A DNA stretch of 64,000 nucleotides from Kibdelosporangium sp. MJ126-NF4 (GTDB lineage Bacteria; Actinomycetota; Actinomycetes; Mycobacteriales; Pseudonocardiaceae), in NCBI RefSeq assembly GCF_000826545.1, contig NZ_CDME01000007.1:280899-344898 (forward strand), in the 5' to 3' direction. The first letter of the stretch is position 1. Every line of letters starts with the position of its first letter. The position numbers were made by a program, and so were the translations under genes. Below the pieces are notes generated by a model. It was given only the letters and a program-made list of their open reading frames with translations. It did no database searches and was not told the DNA's origin. This document shows, in pieces, positions 32,854 to 42,115 of this stretch.

Positions 32854-33860
32854 CCCAGTTGGAACCCGCGGCGAAGCGGGACACCGAAGTGCCGGACAGC
32901 CCGGCACCGCGTGCGAAGCGAGGGCTTGGCCTGGATCTGCGGCTGGCCAGCCTGTTCGGCGTGCTCGTCCTTTTGATCGTCATCGGGTCGGTGACCAGCG
33001 ACAACTTCCTCACCGGGAGCAACCTCGACACGATCCTGCGGCTGGCGGCACCGTCCGGCGTCGTCGCCGTCGGCATGACGTTCGTGATCATCTCCGGCGG
33101 GATCGACCTGTCGGTCGGATCGGTGGTCGGCCTGGCGAGTGTCTGGATGACGACGCTGGCCACCCAGTCCTACGGGCCGTTCGTCATGGTCGTCACCGGT
33201 CTGTTGGTCGGCCTCGGTGCCGGTCTGCTCAACGGTGTGCTGATCGCCTACGGCCGGATGGTGCCGTTCATCGCGACCCTGGCGATGTACATCTCCGCCA
33301 GGGGCCTCGCCGAGTACCTGAGCAACAAACAGACCCAGGTCGTGCGTGACCAGGACTTCCTCACGTTCTTCCGAGGCCAGTTCCTCGGTGTGCCGAGCCT
33401 GGTGTGGATCCTGGCGATCGTGGTGGTCGCGGGCTGGGTCCTGCTCAACCGCACCACGTTCGGCCGCCGCACGTTCGCAGTCGGCGGCAACCCGGAGGCG
33501 ACGCGGCTGGCGGGCATCAACGTCAAGCGGCACATCGCCATGGTGTACGGCTTCGCCGGTCTGCTCGCCGGTCTCACGGCCGTGATGCTGGCCGCGCGGA
33601 CCACGGCCGGTTCGTCGACCAACGGCATGTTCTACGAACTGGACGCGATCGCCGCGGTGGTCATCGGTGGCACCGCGCTCACCGGTGGCCGGGGCACGAT
33701 GGTCGGCACCCTGATCGGCGTGCTGATCTTCACGTTGATCACCAACATCTTCGTGCAGAACAACCTGCCGACCGAAGTCCAGAACATCGCCAAGGGCGCG
33801 ATCATCGTGATCGCCGTCCTCCTGCAGTTCCGCACCAACAAGGCCCGCGCCACCACGTAA
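32850..33860 (+). CDS. Sugar ABC transporter permease (RbsC type)
   Basis: A 336-residue CUT2-class permease with about nine or ten hydrophobic segments. It has the family motifs GMTFVIISGGIDLSVGSVVGL and GRRTFAVGGNPEATRLAGINVKRH (EAA-like loop) and ends NIFVQNNLPTEVQNIAKGAIIVIAVLLQ. A charged 35-residue N-terminal tail precedes the first helix. The GTG overlaps the ATPase stop. It is followed by a hairpin before the binding-protein gene. Confidence 0.92.
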   Translation: MTQLEPAAKRDTEVPDSPAPRAKRGLGLDLRLASLFGVLVLLIVIGSVTSDNFLTGSNLDTILRLAAPSGVVAVGMTFVIISGGIDLSVGSVVGLASVWMTTLATQSYGPFVMVVTGLLVGLGAGLLNGVLIAYGRMVPFIATLAMYISARGLAEYLSNKQTQVVRDQDFLTFFRGQFLGVPSLVWILAIVVVAGWVLLNRTTFGRRTFAVGGNPEATRLAGINVKRHIAMVYGFAGLLAGLTAVMLAARTTAGSSTNGMFYELDAIAAVVIGGTALTGGRGTMVGTLIGVLIFTLITNIFVQNNLPTEVQNIAKGAIIVIAVLLQFRTNKARATT

Positions 33861-33865
33861 ACACC

Positions 33866-33911
33866 CTCGTGAGTGTTTCGGCCGGTTCTAACCGGACCAA
33901 ACACTCACGAG
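33866..33911 (+). promoter_or_regulatory. Intercistronic stem-loop between permease and binding protein
   Basis: A perfect 13-base stem (CTCGTGAGTGTTT at 33866-33878 and complement at 33899-33911) encloses a second hairpin, CCGGTT-CT-AACCGG. It lies 6 bases after the permease stop and 18 before the binding-protein ATG. Such hairpins often stabilise or adjust the level of the binding-protein message. It could instead be a partial terminator. Confidence 0.55.
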
Positions 33912-33928
33912 CCGAAAACAGGAGATCA

Positions 33929-35002
33929 ATGATGACCGACCTGCCTACCTCCCTTGCCCGCCGCGGGTTCCTGATCGGCGGAGCTGCCGTGGGCGCGGGT
34001 GCCTTACTCACCGGCTGCACGTCCAACACACCGCCTGCCGCGCAGGCCACCGGTGGCGCGAACGTCGCCGGGGGCCAGGGCGACAACGCCAAAGCGGGCA
34101 AGATGGTGACCATCGGGTTCTCGGCCCCGGCTGCCGACCACGGCTGGATCGCCGCGATCACCAAGAACGCCAAGGCACAGGCCGAGAAGTTCAAGTCCGA
34201 CGTGACGCTGAAGGCCACCGAGGGCACCAACGACGCCAGCCAGCAGATCGCACAGGTCGAGACGCTGATCAACCAGAAGGTCGACGTCCTGGTGATCCTG
34301 CCGATGGACGGCAAGCAGCTCACCTCGGTCGGCCAGTCCGCGATGGACAAGGGCATCCCGGTGATCAACCTCGACCGGATCTTCGACACGCCGCTGGCGT
34401 ACCGGACGTGGATCGGCGGCGACAACTACCGGATGGGCGTCAACGCGGGCGCGTACATCGCCGCGGAGATGAAGAAGAAGGGCGTCAGCAACCCGATCAT
34501 CGGTGAGATCGCCGGTATCGACTCGCTGCCGCTGACCCAGGACCGCAGCCGCGGTTTCAAGGACGCCTTGGCCAAGGCCGGTTTCCAGGTCGGTCCGCGG
34601 CAGGCCGCCGAGTTCACCGTCGAGACCGGCGAGAAGGCGACGGCGAACCTGCTGCAGGCCGCGCCGAAGCTGGACGCGTTGTGGAACCACGACGACGACC
34701 AGGGCATCGGCGTGATGGCCGCGATCAGCGCGGCCAACCGCAAGGAGTTCATCATGGTCGGCGGCGCCGGGTCGCGGAACATGATCGACAAGATCAAGGC
34801 GGACTCCGACGTGATCAAGGCGACGGTGCTCTACAGCCCGTCGATGTCGTCGTCGGCGATCGCGCTGGCACGGCTGCTCGGCCAGGCCAAGGGGATGGGG
34901 GATCTGGCCGAGCACGAGATCCCGGCGCTCATCACCACGTACTCGGCGGTGGTCACCAAGGAGAACGCCGCCCAGTACGCCGACGTGGCGTTCGACTCCT
35001 GA
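33929..35002 (+). CDS. Sugar-binding protein, Tat lipoprotein
   Basis: A 357-residue periplasmic-binding-protein type I (Peripla_BP_4) component. The N-terminus SLARRGFLIGGAAVGAGALLTGC combines a twin-arginine motif and a lipobox (LTGC, C30), so it is probably a Tat-exported lipoprotein. The core begins VTIGFSAPAADHGWIAAITKNAKAQAEKF and contains VDVLVILPMDGKQLTSVGQSAMDKGIPVI, typical of ribose/xylose-like binding proteins. AGGAG lies shortly before the ATG pair. It should deliver the sugar to the preceding permease and ATPase. Confidence 0.92.
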   Translation: MMTDLPTSLARRGFLIGGAAVGAGALLTGCTSNTPPAAQATGGANVAGGQGDNAKAGKMVTIGFSAPAADHGWIAAITKNAKAQAEKFKSDVTLKATEGTNDASQQIAQVETLINQKVDVLVILPMDGKQLTSVGQSAMDKGIPVINLDRIFDTPLAYRTWIGGDNYRMGVNAGAYIAAEMKKKGVSNPIIGEIAGIDSLPLTQDRSRGFKDALAKAGFQVGPRQAAEFTVETGEKATANLLQAAPKLDALWNHDDDQGIGVMAAISAANRKEFIMVGGAGSRNMIDKIKADSDVIKATVLYSPSMSSSAIALARLLGQAKGMGDLAEHEIPALITTYSAVVTKENAAQYADVAFDS

Positions 35003-35054
35003 CAGGCGCTTGACCGGGGTGTGTAAGCCGTTTTATGGCAAGGAAGGGTGATCG

Positions 35055-36212
35055 ATGAGCAACGCAGGCGACGGGACTATCGGCGTCGGCATGGTGGGCC
35101 ACGCCTTCATGGGGAGGGTCCATTCGCACGCATGGCGCACCGTGCACCACTTCTTCGACGTGCCGCAGGCGCCGCGGCTGGCCGCACTCGGCGGTCGGGA
35201 CCTCGACCGCACGAAGGCCGCCGCGGCCAAGCTCGGCTGGGAGAACGTCGAGACGGACTGGCGGGCGCTGATCGCCCGCGACGACGTGCAGATCGTGGAC
35301 ATCTGCACACCGGGCGACTCGCACAAGGACATCGCGCTCGCCGCGCTCGCCGCGGGCAAGCACGTGCTGTGCGAGAAGCCGCTGGCCAACACGGTCGAGG
35401 AAGCCAAGGAGATGGCCGACGCCGCTGCCGCCGCGTCGGCCAAGGGCCAGCGCTCGATGGTGGCGTTCAACTACCGCCGGGTGCCCGCGCTCGCCGTGGC
35501 GCGCCGGATGATCGCCGACGGCACGCTGGGCAAGATCCGGCACGTGCGCGCGCAGTACCTGCAGGACTGGCTGTCGGATCCGAACGCGCCGATGGCGTGG
35601 CGGCTGCGCAAGGAGGAAGCGGGCTCGGGCGCGCTCGGCGACATCGGCGCGCACATCATCGACGCGTCGCAGTTCGTCCTCGGCGAGCATCTGACCGGTG
35701 TGTCCGCGCTGACCGAGACGTTCGTCCACAAGCGACCGATCGCGGGCGACCCGGACGGCAGGCTCGACGACGTCACGGTGGACGACACCGCGTTGTTCAT
35801 CGGGAAGTTCGCCTCCGGCACGATGGCCTCCTACGAGGCGACCCGGTTCGCGCTGGGGCGCAAGAACTCGATGCGCCTGGAGGTCAACGGGGAGAAGGGC
35901 AGCCTGGCGTTCGACTTCGAGTCGATGAACGAACTGTCGTACTACGACGGTGAGATCGCCGACGAGTCCGCCGGGTTCCGGCGGATCCTGATCACCGAGG
36001 CGACCCACCCGTACGTGGGTGCCTGGTGGCCACCCGGCCACATCATCGGTTATGAACACACGTTCACCCACGAGGTGTTCGATTTCCTCACCCACATCGG
36101 CGACGGCACCGACCCGGCGCCGAGCTTCGCCGACGGCCTGCAGGTGCAGCAGGTCCTCGGCGCGGTGGAAGCCAGCGCGGGCAACGACTCCCGCTGGACG
36201 TCGATTTCCTGA
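35055..36212 (+). CDS. Gfo/Idh/MocA-family dehydrogenase
   Basis: A 385-residue oxidoreductase. The N-terminal dinucleotide-binding segment is IGVGMVGHAFMGRVH. The family EKPLANTVEEAKEM motif holds the active-site Lys (CEKPLA, about residue 115), and GALGDIGAHIIDASQFVLGE carries the catalytic GDIGAH His. Members oxidise sugars, inositols or glycosides, often at carbon 3. The gene follows the sugar-binding protein by 52 bases with its own AAGGAAGG ribosome site. The imported sugar is therefore the likely substrate or precursor; the exact carbon attacked is not known. Confidence 0.9.
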   Translation: MSNAGDGTIGVGMVGHAFMGRVHSHAWRTVHHFFDVPQAPRLAALGGRDLDRTKAAAAKLGWENVETDWRALIARDDVQIVDICTPGDSHKDIALAALAAGKHVLCEKPLANTVEEAKEMADAAAAASAKGQRSMVAFNYRRVPALAVARRMIADGTLGKIRHVRAQYLQDWLSDPNAPMAWRLRKEEAGSGALGDIGAHIIDASQFVLGEHLTGVSALTETFVHKRPIAGDPDGRLDDVTVDDTALFIGKFASGTMASYEATRFALGRKNSMRLEVNGEKGSLAFDFESMNELSYYDGEIADESAGFRRILITEATHPYVGAWWPPGHIIGYEHTFTHEVFDFLTHIGDGTDPAPSFADGLQVQQVLGAVEASAGNDSRWTSIS

Positions 36213-36220
36213 GCAGTACG

Positions 36221-36260
36221 GACGCTGCCCGAACGGGGTGCAGCCCGAACGGGCAGCGTC
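36221..36260 (+). terminator. Stem-loop after the dehydrogenase gene
   Basis: GACGCTGCCCG (36221-36231) and CGGGCAGCGTC (36250-36260) form a perfect 11-base stem starting 8 bases after the stop. CCCGAACGGG repeats occur in the loop. Confidence 0.7.
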
Positions 36261-36337
36261 GTCGCCCACAGCCGGAAAGGAGGTAGTGCTTCCCTCTCAC
36301 GGTCACGCAACCGCTGCGAGCAAGGAGAACTTACCAA

Positions 36338-39300
36338 GTGGGACCGATCAAAGGCGCCGGAATCCACAAACGCTTAGGCTGGCGCGCATGCGCCGCGGCT
36401 GTGGCACTCACCACAGGTCTGGGGGTGGCGAACGCCCTGCCCGCTGCCGCACACCCCGACCAGCCGCACATCCTGGTCTTCTCCAAGACGGCGGGCTTCC
36501 GCCACGACTCGATCCCCGACGGCATCGCCGCGATCCAGCAACTGGGGCTGGAGAACAAGTTCGAGGTGTTCAGCACGGAGGACGCGGGGGCGTTCACCGA
36601 CCAGAACCTCGACCAGTACGCCGCCGTGGTCTGGCTGTCGACCACAGGTGACGTGCTCAACGCCGACCAACAGGCGGCTTTCGAGCGTTACGTCAACGAC
36701 GGCGGCGGCTACGTGGGCGTGCACGCCGCGTCGGACACCGAATACGACTGGCCGTGGTACGGCGAGCTCGTCGGCGCCTACTTCAAGTCACACCCGCAGA
36801 TCCAGCAGGCGACGGTCGACGTGGAGGACCACTCGCACCCGTCGACCGCCGGTGTGCCCAACAAGTGGGTCCGCACCGACGAGTGGTACAACTACCGCAC
36901 CAACCCGCGCGGCAACGTCAAAGTACTGGCTACTTTGGACGAGAAGAGCTACCAGCCCGGCGACGGCGCGATGGGTGACCACCCGATCTCCTGGTGCCAC
37001 AACACCAACCGCGGCCGCTCGTGGTACACGGGTGGCGGCCACACCAAGGAGTCGTACTCCGAGGACGCGTTCCGCAAGCACCTGGTCGGCGGGATCAAGT
37101 ACGCCGCCGGTGTGCTGCCGGGCAACTGCTCGCCGGGCCCGGACGAGCAGCCGGTCGACTCCGACTTCGACCAGATCACCCTGGCCAAGGGCGAGGAGAA
37201 GACGGGCGAGCCGATCGCGCTCGCGGTGCTGCCGGACCGCCGTGTGATCCACACGTCCCGTGACGGAACGGTGTTCCTGACCACGCCGGACGCGACCACC
37301 AAGCAGATCGGCAAGATCCCCGTCTACAACCACGACGAGGACGGACTGCAGGGCGTCGCGGTCGACCCGGACTTCGCGACCAACAAATGGGTCTACATCT
37401 ACTACGCGCCACCGTTGAACACCCCGGCCGGTGACGCGCCCAACAACGGCACCCCTGCGGACTTCGCGCCGTTCGACGGGAACAACCAGTTGTCGCGCTT
37501 CAAGCTCGGCGACAACGGGATGCTGGACCTGGCCTCGGAGCAGAAGATCCTGGCCACTCCGGCGACGCGCGGACTGTGCTGCCACGTCGGCGGCGAGATC
37601 GACTTCGACGCTCAGGGCAACCTGCTGATGAGCACGGGCGACGACTCGAACCCGTTCGCCAGCGACGGTTTCACGCCGATCGACGAGCGTTCCGAGCGCA
37701 ACCCCGGCTACGACGCGCAACGCACCTCGGGTAACACCAACGACCTGCGCGGCAAGATCCTGCGGATCAAGGTCAACGCCGACGGCTCGTACTCGATCCC
37801 GGCGGGCAACCTGTTCGCGCCGGGCACCGAGAAGACCCGGCCGGAGATCTACGCGATGGGCTTCCGCAACCCGTTCCGGTTCGCGGTGGACAAGCAGACC
37901 GGCTGGATCCACCTCGGCGACTACGGTCCGGACGCCGGTGCGGCCAACCCGGCCCGCGGCCCCGGTGGCATCGTCGAGTTCAACCTGATCAAGGGGCCGG
38001 GCAACTTCGGCTGGCCGTACTGCGTCGGGGACAACCAGCCGTTCATCGACTACAACTTCGCGACCGGCCAGTCCGGCTCGGCGTTCAACTGCGCGGCGCC
38101 GAAGAACGAGAGTCCGCGCAACACCGGTCTGGTTGACCTGCCACCGGTACAACCGGCGTGGATTCCCTATGACGACGGTTCGGTGCCGGAGTTCGGCAGC
38201 GGCGCCGAGTCACCGATGGGCGGCCCGACCTACCACTTCGACGCGAACAACCCGTCGAAGACGAAATTCCCCGCCTACTTCGACAGGAAGAACTTCGCCT
38301 ACGAGTGGGACCGCGGCTGGATCAAGGAGATCACCGTCGGGGCCAACGGCGAACGTGGCGAGATCAAGCCGTTCTTCAACTCGATGGACATGGTCCGGCC
38401 GATGAACATCGAGTTCGGCCCGGACGGCGCGCTGTACGTGCTGGACTACGGCACCGGCTACTTCGGCGGCTCGCCGGAGTCGGCCGTCTACCGGATCGAC
38501 TACACCAAGGGCACCCGCACGCCGGTGGTGAAACTGGCCGCCGACAGGACGTCCGGCCAGGGCCCGCTGACGGTGAAGTTCGACCCGGCAGGCACGAACG
38601 ACCCGGACGGCCAGCCGATCACCTACGCCTGGGACTTCGAAGGTGACGGGACGGTCGACTCGACCACCGCGGGCCCGGTGACCCACACCTACACCCAGGA
38701 AGGCCAGTTCACCGCCAAGCTCGCGGTGACGGACTCGATCGGCCTGGTCGGCGTGGCCAACGTGACCGTCACGGTCGGCAACACCGCGCCGACAGTCGTG
38801 GTGGAGACCCCTGCCAACGGCGGCTTCTTCAAGTTCGGCGACAAGGTCCCGTTCAAGGTCAAGGTCACCGATCCGGAGGACGGCCAGATCGACTGCGCCA
38901 AGGTGCACGTCCGCTACATCCTCGGGCACGACAACCACGGCCACCCGCTGAGCGAGGCATACGGCTGTGAGGGCGTGATCGAGACGCCCGGCGAAGGCGG
39001 ACACGGCGAGGACGCCAACATCTTCGGCGTGATCAACGCCCGCTACACCGACAAGGGCAAAGGCAGCGTCCCGCCGCTGCTCGGTGAGGGCGAGAACATC
39101 CTGCAGCCCAGGCTCAAGCAGGCCGAGTACTTCACGGCCATGAGCGGTGTGCAGGTCGTCGCGCAGGCCCAGGCCAGCGGCGGCAAGCGCGTCGGGTACA
39201 TCGAGCCGGGTGACTGGATCTCGTTCAACCCGACCAACCTGACCGGGATCACCGGTCTGGGGCTGCGGGTGTCCTCCGGTGGCGCGGGCGGGAAGGTCGA

Positions 39301-40897
39301 GGTCCGGTCGGGCGCGGTCGACGGCCCGGTGCTGCAGACGTTCGACGTGGCCAACACCGGTGGCTGGGACAACTACGCCGAGCTACCCGTCAAACCGCTG
39401 CCGAATCCCGGTGGCACCAAGCCGTTGTACCTGGTGTTCCAGGGCACCGGGGCGGGCGGACTGTTCGATGTGGACGCCCTGCGGTTCGACGGAGCCGGTG
39501 TGGCGCAACCACCCGCCTGCCAGCCGACACAGCCGGAGGCCGGGTACCGCAGCCTCTACGACGGCACCCAGGCCAGCCTCGGCAACTGGAAGCAGTCCGG
39601 GCCCGGCCGGTTCGCCCAGCAGGCCGACTGCACGATCCTGTCCGAAGGTGGTATGGGCCTGCTGTCGCACAAGGAGGAGTTCGGGTCCTACAGCCTGAGG
39701 ATGGACTGGAAGGTCGCGGGCGACGACAACTCCGGCGTGTTCGTCGGCTACCCGGAGCCCGGCAACGACCCGTGGGTCGCGGTCAACCAGGGCTACGAGA
39801 TCCAGATCGACGCGACCGACGCACCGGACCGCACGACCGGGTCGGTCTACTCGTTCCAGTCGGCCGACATCGCCAAGCGGGACGCGGCGCTCAAGCCGCC
39901 GGGGCAGTGGAACGCCTACGAGATCGTCGTTCGCGGCCAGACGATCCAGGTCCTGCTGAACGGGGTCGTGATCAACGACTTCGTCTCGACGGACCCCAAC
40001 CGGGATCTCACGCAGGGCTTCGTCGGCCTGCAGAACCACGGCAACGGTGACGACGTGTCGTTCCGCAACGTCCGGATCAAGCCGTTGGAGACGACACCGC
40101 CGGTGACCGTCGCCACCTTCGCCAACCCCGGCGGCTGGCACCCCGGCCAGGTCCCGGTCGAACTGGCCGCGACCGACGACGGCTCGGGTGTGGCACGAAC
40201 GGAGTACAAGCTCGACAACGGGGCCTGGACGCCGTACACCCAGCCGGTCGTGGTCACCGGGGACGGGCAGCACACGCTGCTGTACCGCTCGCACGACAAG
40301 GACGGCAACGTGGAGCCGGACAAGGCCGCGACGATCCTGATCGACGCGGCCAAGCCGACCCTGCTGGTGTCCGGTATCGCCGACGGCCGTGTCTACGGAG
40401 ACGCCACGGACGTGGTTGTCAAGTGGCACGCGGAGGACGCGACGTCGGGCATCGCCTCGGTGACCGGGCTGCTGAACACGACACCGGTCCAGTCCGGCCA
40501 GGTCACCTCGCTCCACCAGTTGCCACTGGGTGTGCACAACCTCTCGGTGACAGCCCTTGACAAGGCGGGCAACCGGACCGAGCAGAAGCTGACGTTCGCG
40601 ACGACGACCTCGTTGCGTGACATCGATCAGCTGATCACGCGGTTCCGGGCGACCAACAGGCTGTCGTTGTCCGCTTTTGTCACGCTGTCCGGACAGTTGT
40701 CCAAGGCCCGCAAGGCCGAGGCGGCCGGCGACGACGCAAAGGCAGTCAAGCAGTTGCGAAAGTTCGTGGAACTCGCGAATGATCCGGCTAGGGTCGCCGA
40801 CCCGGACGTCCGGACCACCCTGGTCAGGGACGCCCGAGCGGTGATCGACGCGCTCGAGGGCGGTCCAGCGCTGCCCAGGGCCAGTTCCGGAAGCTGA
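36338..40897 (+). CDS. Secreted multidomain ThuA / sugar dehydrogenase / PKD / CBM / 3-keto-disaccharide hydrolase protein
   Basis: 1519 residues from GTG with AAGGAG 10 bases upstream. In order: a signal peptide ending near residue 38; a ThuA-like domain (about 43-258, HILVFSKTAGFRHDSI, YVGVHAASDTEYDWPWYG); a PQQ-dependent glucose/sorbosone dehydrogenase-like beta propeller (about 290-722, LCCHVGGEIDFD, FRNPFRFAVD); a PKD domain (about 728-813); a carbohydrate-binding module of the CBM6/35 kind (about 925-1052). A 3-keto-disaccharide hydrolase/DUF1080 domain (about 1068-1250, NSGVFVGYPEPGNDPW, YEIQI) follows, then an OmpL47-like beta domain, an Ig-like domain and a helical tail. Together this suggests extracellular binding, oxidation and cleavage of a glycoside. 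Each activity is inferred from domain membership only. A terminator follows. Confidence 0.85.
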   Translation: MGPIKGAGIHKRLGWRACAAAVALTTGLGVANALPAAAHPDQPHILVFSKTAGFRHDSIPDGIAAIQQLGLENKFEVFSTEDAGAFTDQNLDQYAAVVWLSTTGDVLNADQQAAFERYVNDGGGYVGVHAASDTEYDWPWYGELVGAYFKSHPQIQQATVDVEDHSHPSTAGVPNKWVRTDEWYNYRTNPRGNVKVLATLDEKSYQPGDGAMGDHPISWCHNTNRGRSWYTGGGHTKESYSEDAFRKHLVGGIKYAAGVLPGNCSPGPDEQPVDSDFDQITLAKGEEKTGEPIALAVLPDRRVIHTSRDGTVFLTTPDATTKQIGKIPVYNHDEDGLQGVAVDPDFATNKWVYIYYAPPLNTPAGDAPNNGTPADFAPFDGNNQLSRFKLGDNGMLDLASEQKILATPATRGLCCHVGGEIDFDAQGNLLMSTGDDSNPFASDGFTPIDERSERNPGYDAQRTSGNTNDLRGKILRIKVNADGSYSIPAGNLFAPGTEKTRPEIYAMGFRNPFRFAVDKQTGWIHLGDYGPDAGAANPARGPGGIVEFNLIKGPGNFGWPYCVGDNQPFIDYNFATGQSGSAFNCAAPKNESPRNTGLVDLPPVQPAWIPYDDGSVPEFGSGAESPMGGPTYHFDANNPSKTKFPAYFDRKNFAYEWDRGWIKEITVGANGERGEIKPFFNSMDMVRPMNIEFGPDGALYVLDYGTGYFGGSPESAVYRIDYTKGTRTPVVKLAADRTSGQGPLTVKFDPAGTNDPDGQPITYAWDFEGDGTVDSTTAGPVTHTYTQEGQFTAKLAVTDSIGLVGVANVTVTVGNTAPTVVVETPANGGFFKFGDKVPFKVKVTDPEDGQIDCAKVHVRYILGHDNHGHPLSEAYGCEGVIETPGEGGHGEDANIFGVINARYTDKGKGSVPPLLGEGENILQPRLKQAEYFTAMSGVQVVAQAQASGGKRVGYIEPGDWISFNPTNLTGITGLGLRVSSGGAGGKVEVRSGAVDGPVLQTFDVANTGGWDNYAELPVKPLPNPGGTKPLYLVFQGTGAGGLFDVDALRFDGAGVAQPPACQPTQPEAGYRSLYDGTQASLGNWKQSGPGRFAQQADCTILSEGGMGLLSHKEEFGSYSLRMDWKVAGDDNSGVFVGYPEPGNDPWVAVNQGYEIQIDATDAPDRTTGSVYSFQSADIAKRDAALKPPGQWNAYEIVVRGQTIQVLLNGVVINDFVSTDPNRDLTQGFVGLQNHGNGDDVSFRNVRIKPLETTPPVTVATFANPGGWHPGQVPVELAATDDGSGVARTEYKLDNGAWTPYTQPVVVTGDGQHTLLYRSHDKDGNVEPDKAATILIDAAKPTLLVSGIADGRVYGDATDVVVKWHAEDATSGIASVTGLLNTTPVQSGQVTSLHQLPLGVHNLSVTALDKAGNRTEQKLTFATTTSLRDIDQLITRFRATNRLSLSAFVTLSGQLSKARKAEAAGDDAKAVKQLRKFVELANDPARVADPDVRTTLVRDARAVIDALEGGPALPRASSGS

Positions 40898-40901
40898 ACC
40901 A

Positions 40902-40941
40902 CGGCCGAGGTGTTCTTGACGACGCGGGGACACCTCGGCCG
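40902..40941 (+). terminator. Stem-loop terminator after the 1519-residue protein
   Basis: CGGCCGAGGTGT (40902-40913) and ACACCTCGGCCG (40930-40941) form a perfect 12-base stem with a 16-base loop, 4 bases past the stop. A GTG at 40910 that would extend the next gene lies within it. Confidence 0.78.
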
Positions 40942-40966
40942 TTCGCGGGAAATGAGGATGAGGCCA

Positions 40967-42115
40967 ATGCGGCAACGATGCGGACTCTGGCTGATGGGGG
41001 CACGCGGCTCGGTCGCGACCACCGCGATCACCGGTCTGCTCGCTTTGCGGGCCGGGCTGGTCCGGCCGGTCGGGTGTGTCACCGAACGGCTGGACATCGA
41101 TCATTCGGTGTTGCCGACCTGGGACGAGATCATCGTCGGTGGTCACGACATCGTTTCGGTACCGCTGGACAAGCGAGCCGAGCAGCTCGCCGAGTCCGGC
41201 CTCATTCCCCACTCGGTGTTCACCGCCGTGGCCGACGGGCTGCGTGCGGTGGACACCGAGCTCCGCAGCGGATACCACCCGGTGTCCCACAGCGGGTCGC
41301 AGGCCGACGCGGCCGCCCGGCTGGCCGAGGACATCACCGCCTTCCGTGAGCGGCACTCGCTGGCCAGGGTGGTCGTGGTCAACGTGACCTCCACCGAACC
41401 ACCGGTACCCGCCCTGCGGGAACACGACGACCTCGACCTGCTCGTCGAGGCACTGAACGATCCACAGCGGACGGTCCTGCCGTCGAGCTCGCTCGGCGCC
41501 TACGCGGCCCTGTCGGCAGGCAGCCCGTATGTCGACTTCACCCCGTCCCCGGGAATCAAGATGCCCGCACTGGTGGAACTGGCCCGTCGCCAGGGCCTGC
41601 CGTACGCGGGTGCCGACGGCAAAACGGGGGAGACCTTGTTGCGCACTGTGCTCGCGCCGATGTTCGTCGCGCGTGCGCTGAACGTCCGGTCATGGGCCGG
41701 AACGAACCTGCTCGGGGGTGGCGACGGCGCCAACCTTGCCGACCCCGAGCAGGCCAAGGGCAAACTCGAGTCCAAGGCACGCGGCCTGGCGTCACTGATC
41801 GGGGACGTCGCCGCGCCGCTGCACATCGACAACGTGCCCGACCTGGCCGAGCGCAAGGTCGCGTGGGACTACGTGTCGTTCGAGGGCTTCCTCGGCGCCA
41901 AGATGAGTCTCCAGTTCACCTGGGACGGCTACGACTCGGCGCTGGCCGCGCCGCTCGTGCTCGACCTCGCCCGGCTCGTCGCCGCGGCGCACGCCAAGGG
42001 CCAGACCGGCGCGCTGCCCGCGCTCGCGTTCTTCTTCAAGGATCCACTGGGAACCGACGAACACCGGTTCGCCGAACAGACGCGGATGCTCACCGAATGG
42101 GCGGCTGACCTGTGA
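40967..42115 (+). CDS. Inositol-3-phosphate synthase-like protein of an ebo-like cluster
   Basis: About 382 residues, divergent member of the myo-inositol-phosphate synthase family. It has the nucleotide-binding N-terminus LWLMGARGSVATTAITG, VNVTSTEPP and the conserved GADGKTGETLLRTVLAPMFVARAL and LGGGDGANLADPEQAKGKLESK stretches. Canonical synthase converts glucose-6-phosphate to inositol-1-phosphate with NAD; whether this one does the same is not known. ATGs at 40952, 40958 and 40967 are possible; the last is preferred, behind GAGG. It heads a row of six tightly overlapping genes and occupies the place that EboD (a 3-dehydroquinate synthase relative) takes in other ebo clusters. Confidence 0.82.
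   Translation: MRQRCGLWLMGARGSVATTAITGLLALRAGLVRPVGCVTERLDIDHSVLPTWDEIIVGGHDIVSVPLDKRAEQLAESGLIPHSVFTAVADGLRAVDTELRSGYHPVSHSGSQADAAARLAEDITAFRERHSLARVVVVNVTSTEPPVPALREHDDLDLLVEALNDPQRTVLPSSSLGAYAALSAGSPYVDFTPSPGIKMPALVELARRQGLPYAGADGKTGETLLRTVLAPMFVARALNVRSWAGTNLLGGGDGANLADPEQAKGKLESKARGLASLIGDVAAPLHIDNVPDLAERKVAWDYVSFEGFLGAKMSLQFTWDGYDSALAAPLVLDLARLVAAAHAKGQTGALPALAFFFKDPLGTDEHRFAEQTRMLTEWAADL

Noticed and set aside
31123..32907. Long open frame (594 codons) on the minus strand
   Set aside because: It lies opposite the ABC ATPase gene, has a His/Arg/Gln-rich translation without domains and no ribosome site; it is a by-product of high GC codon bias.
39383..41425. 680-codon open frame on the minus strand
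   Set aside because: It is antisense to the end of the 1519-residue protein and the inositol-phosphate synthase-like gene and crosses a terminator; no recognisable motif.
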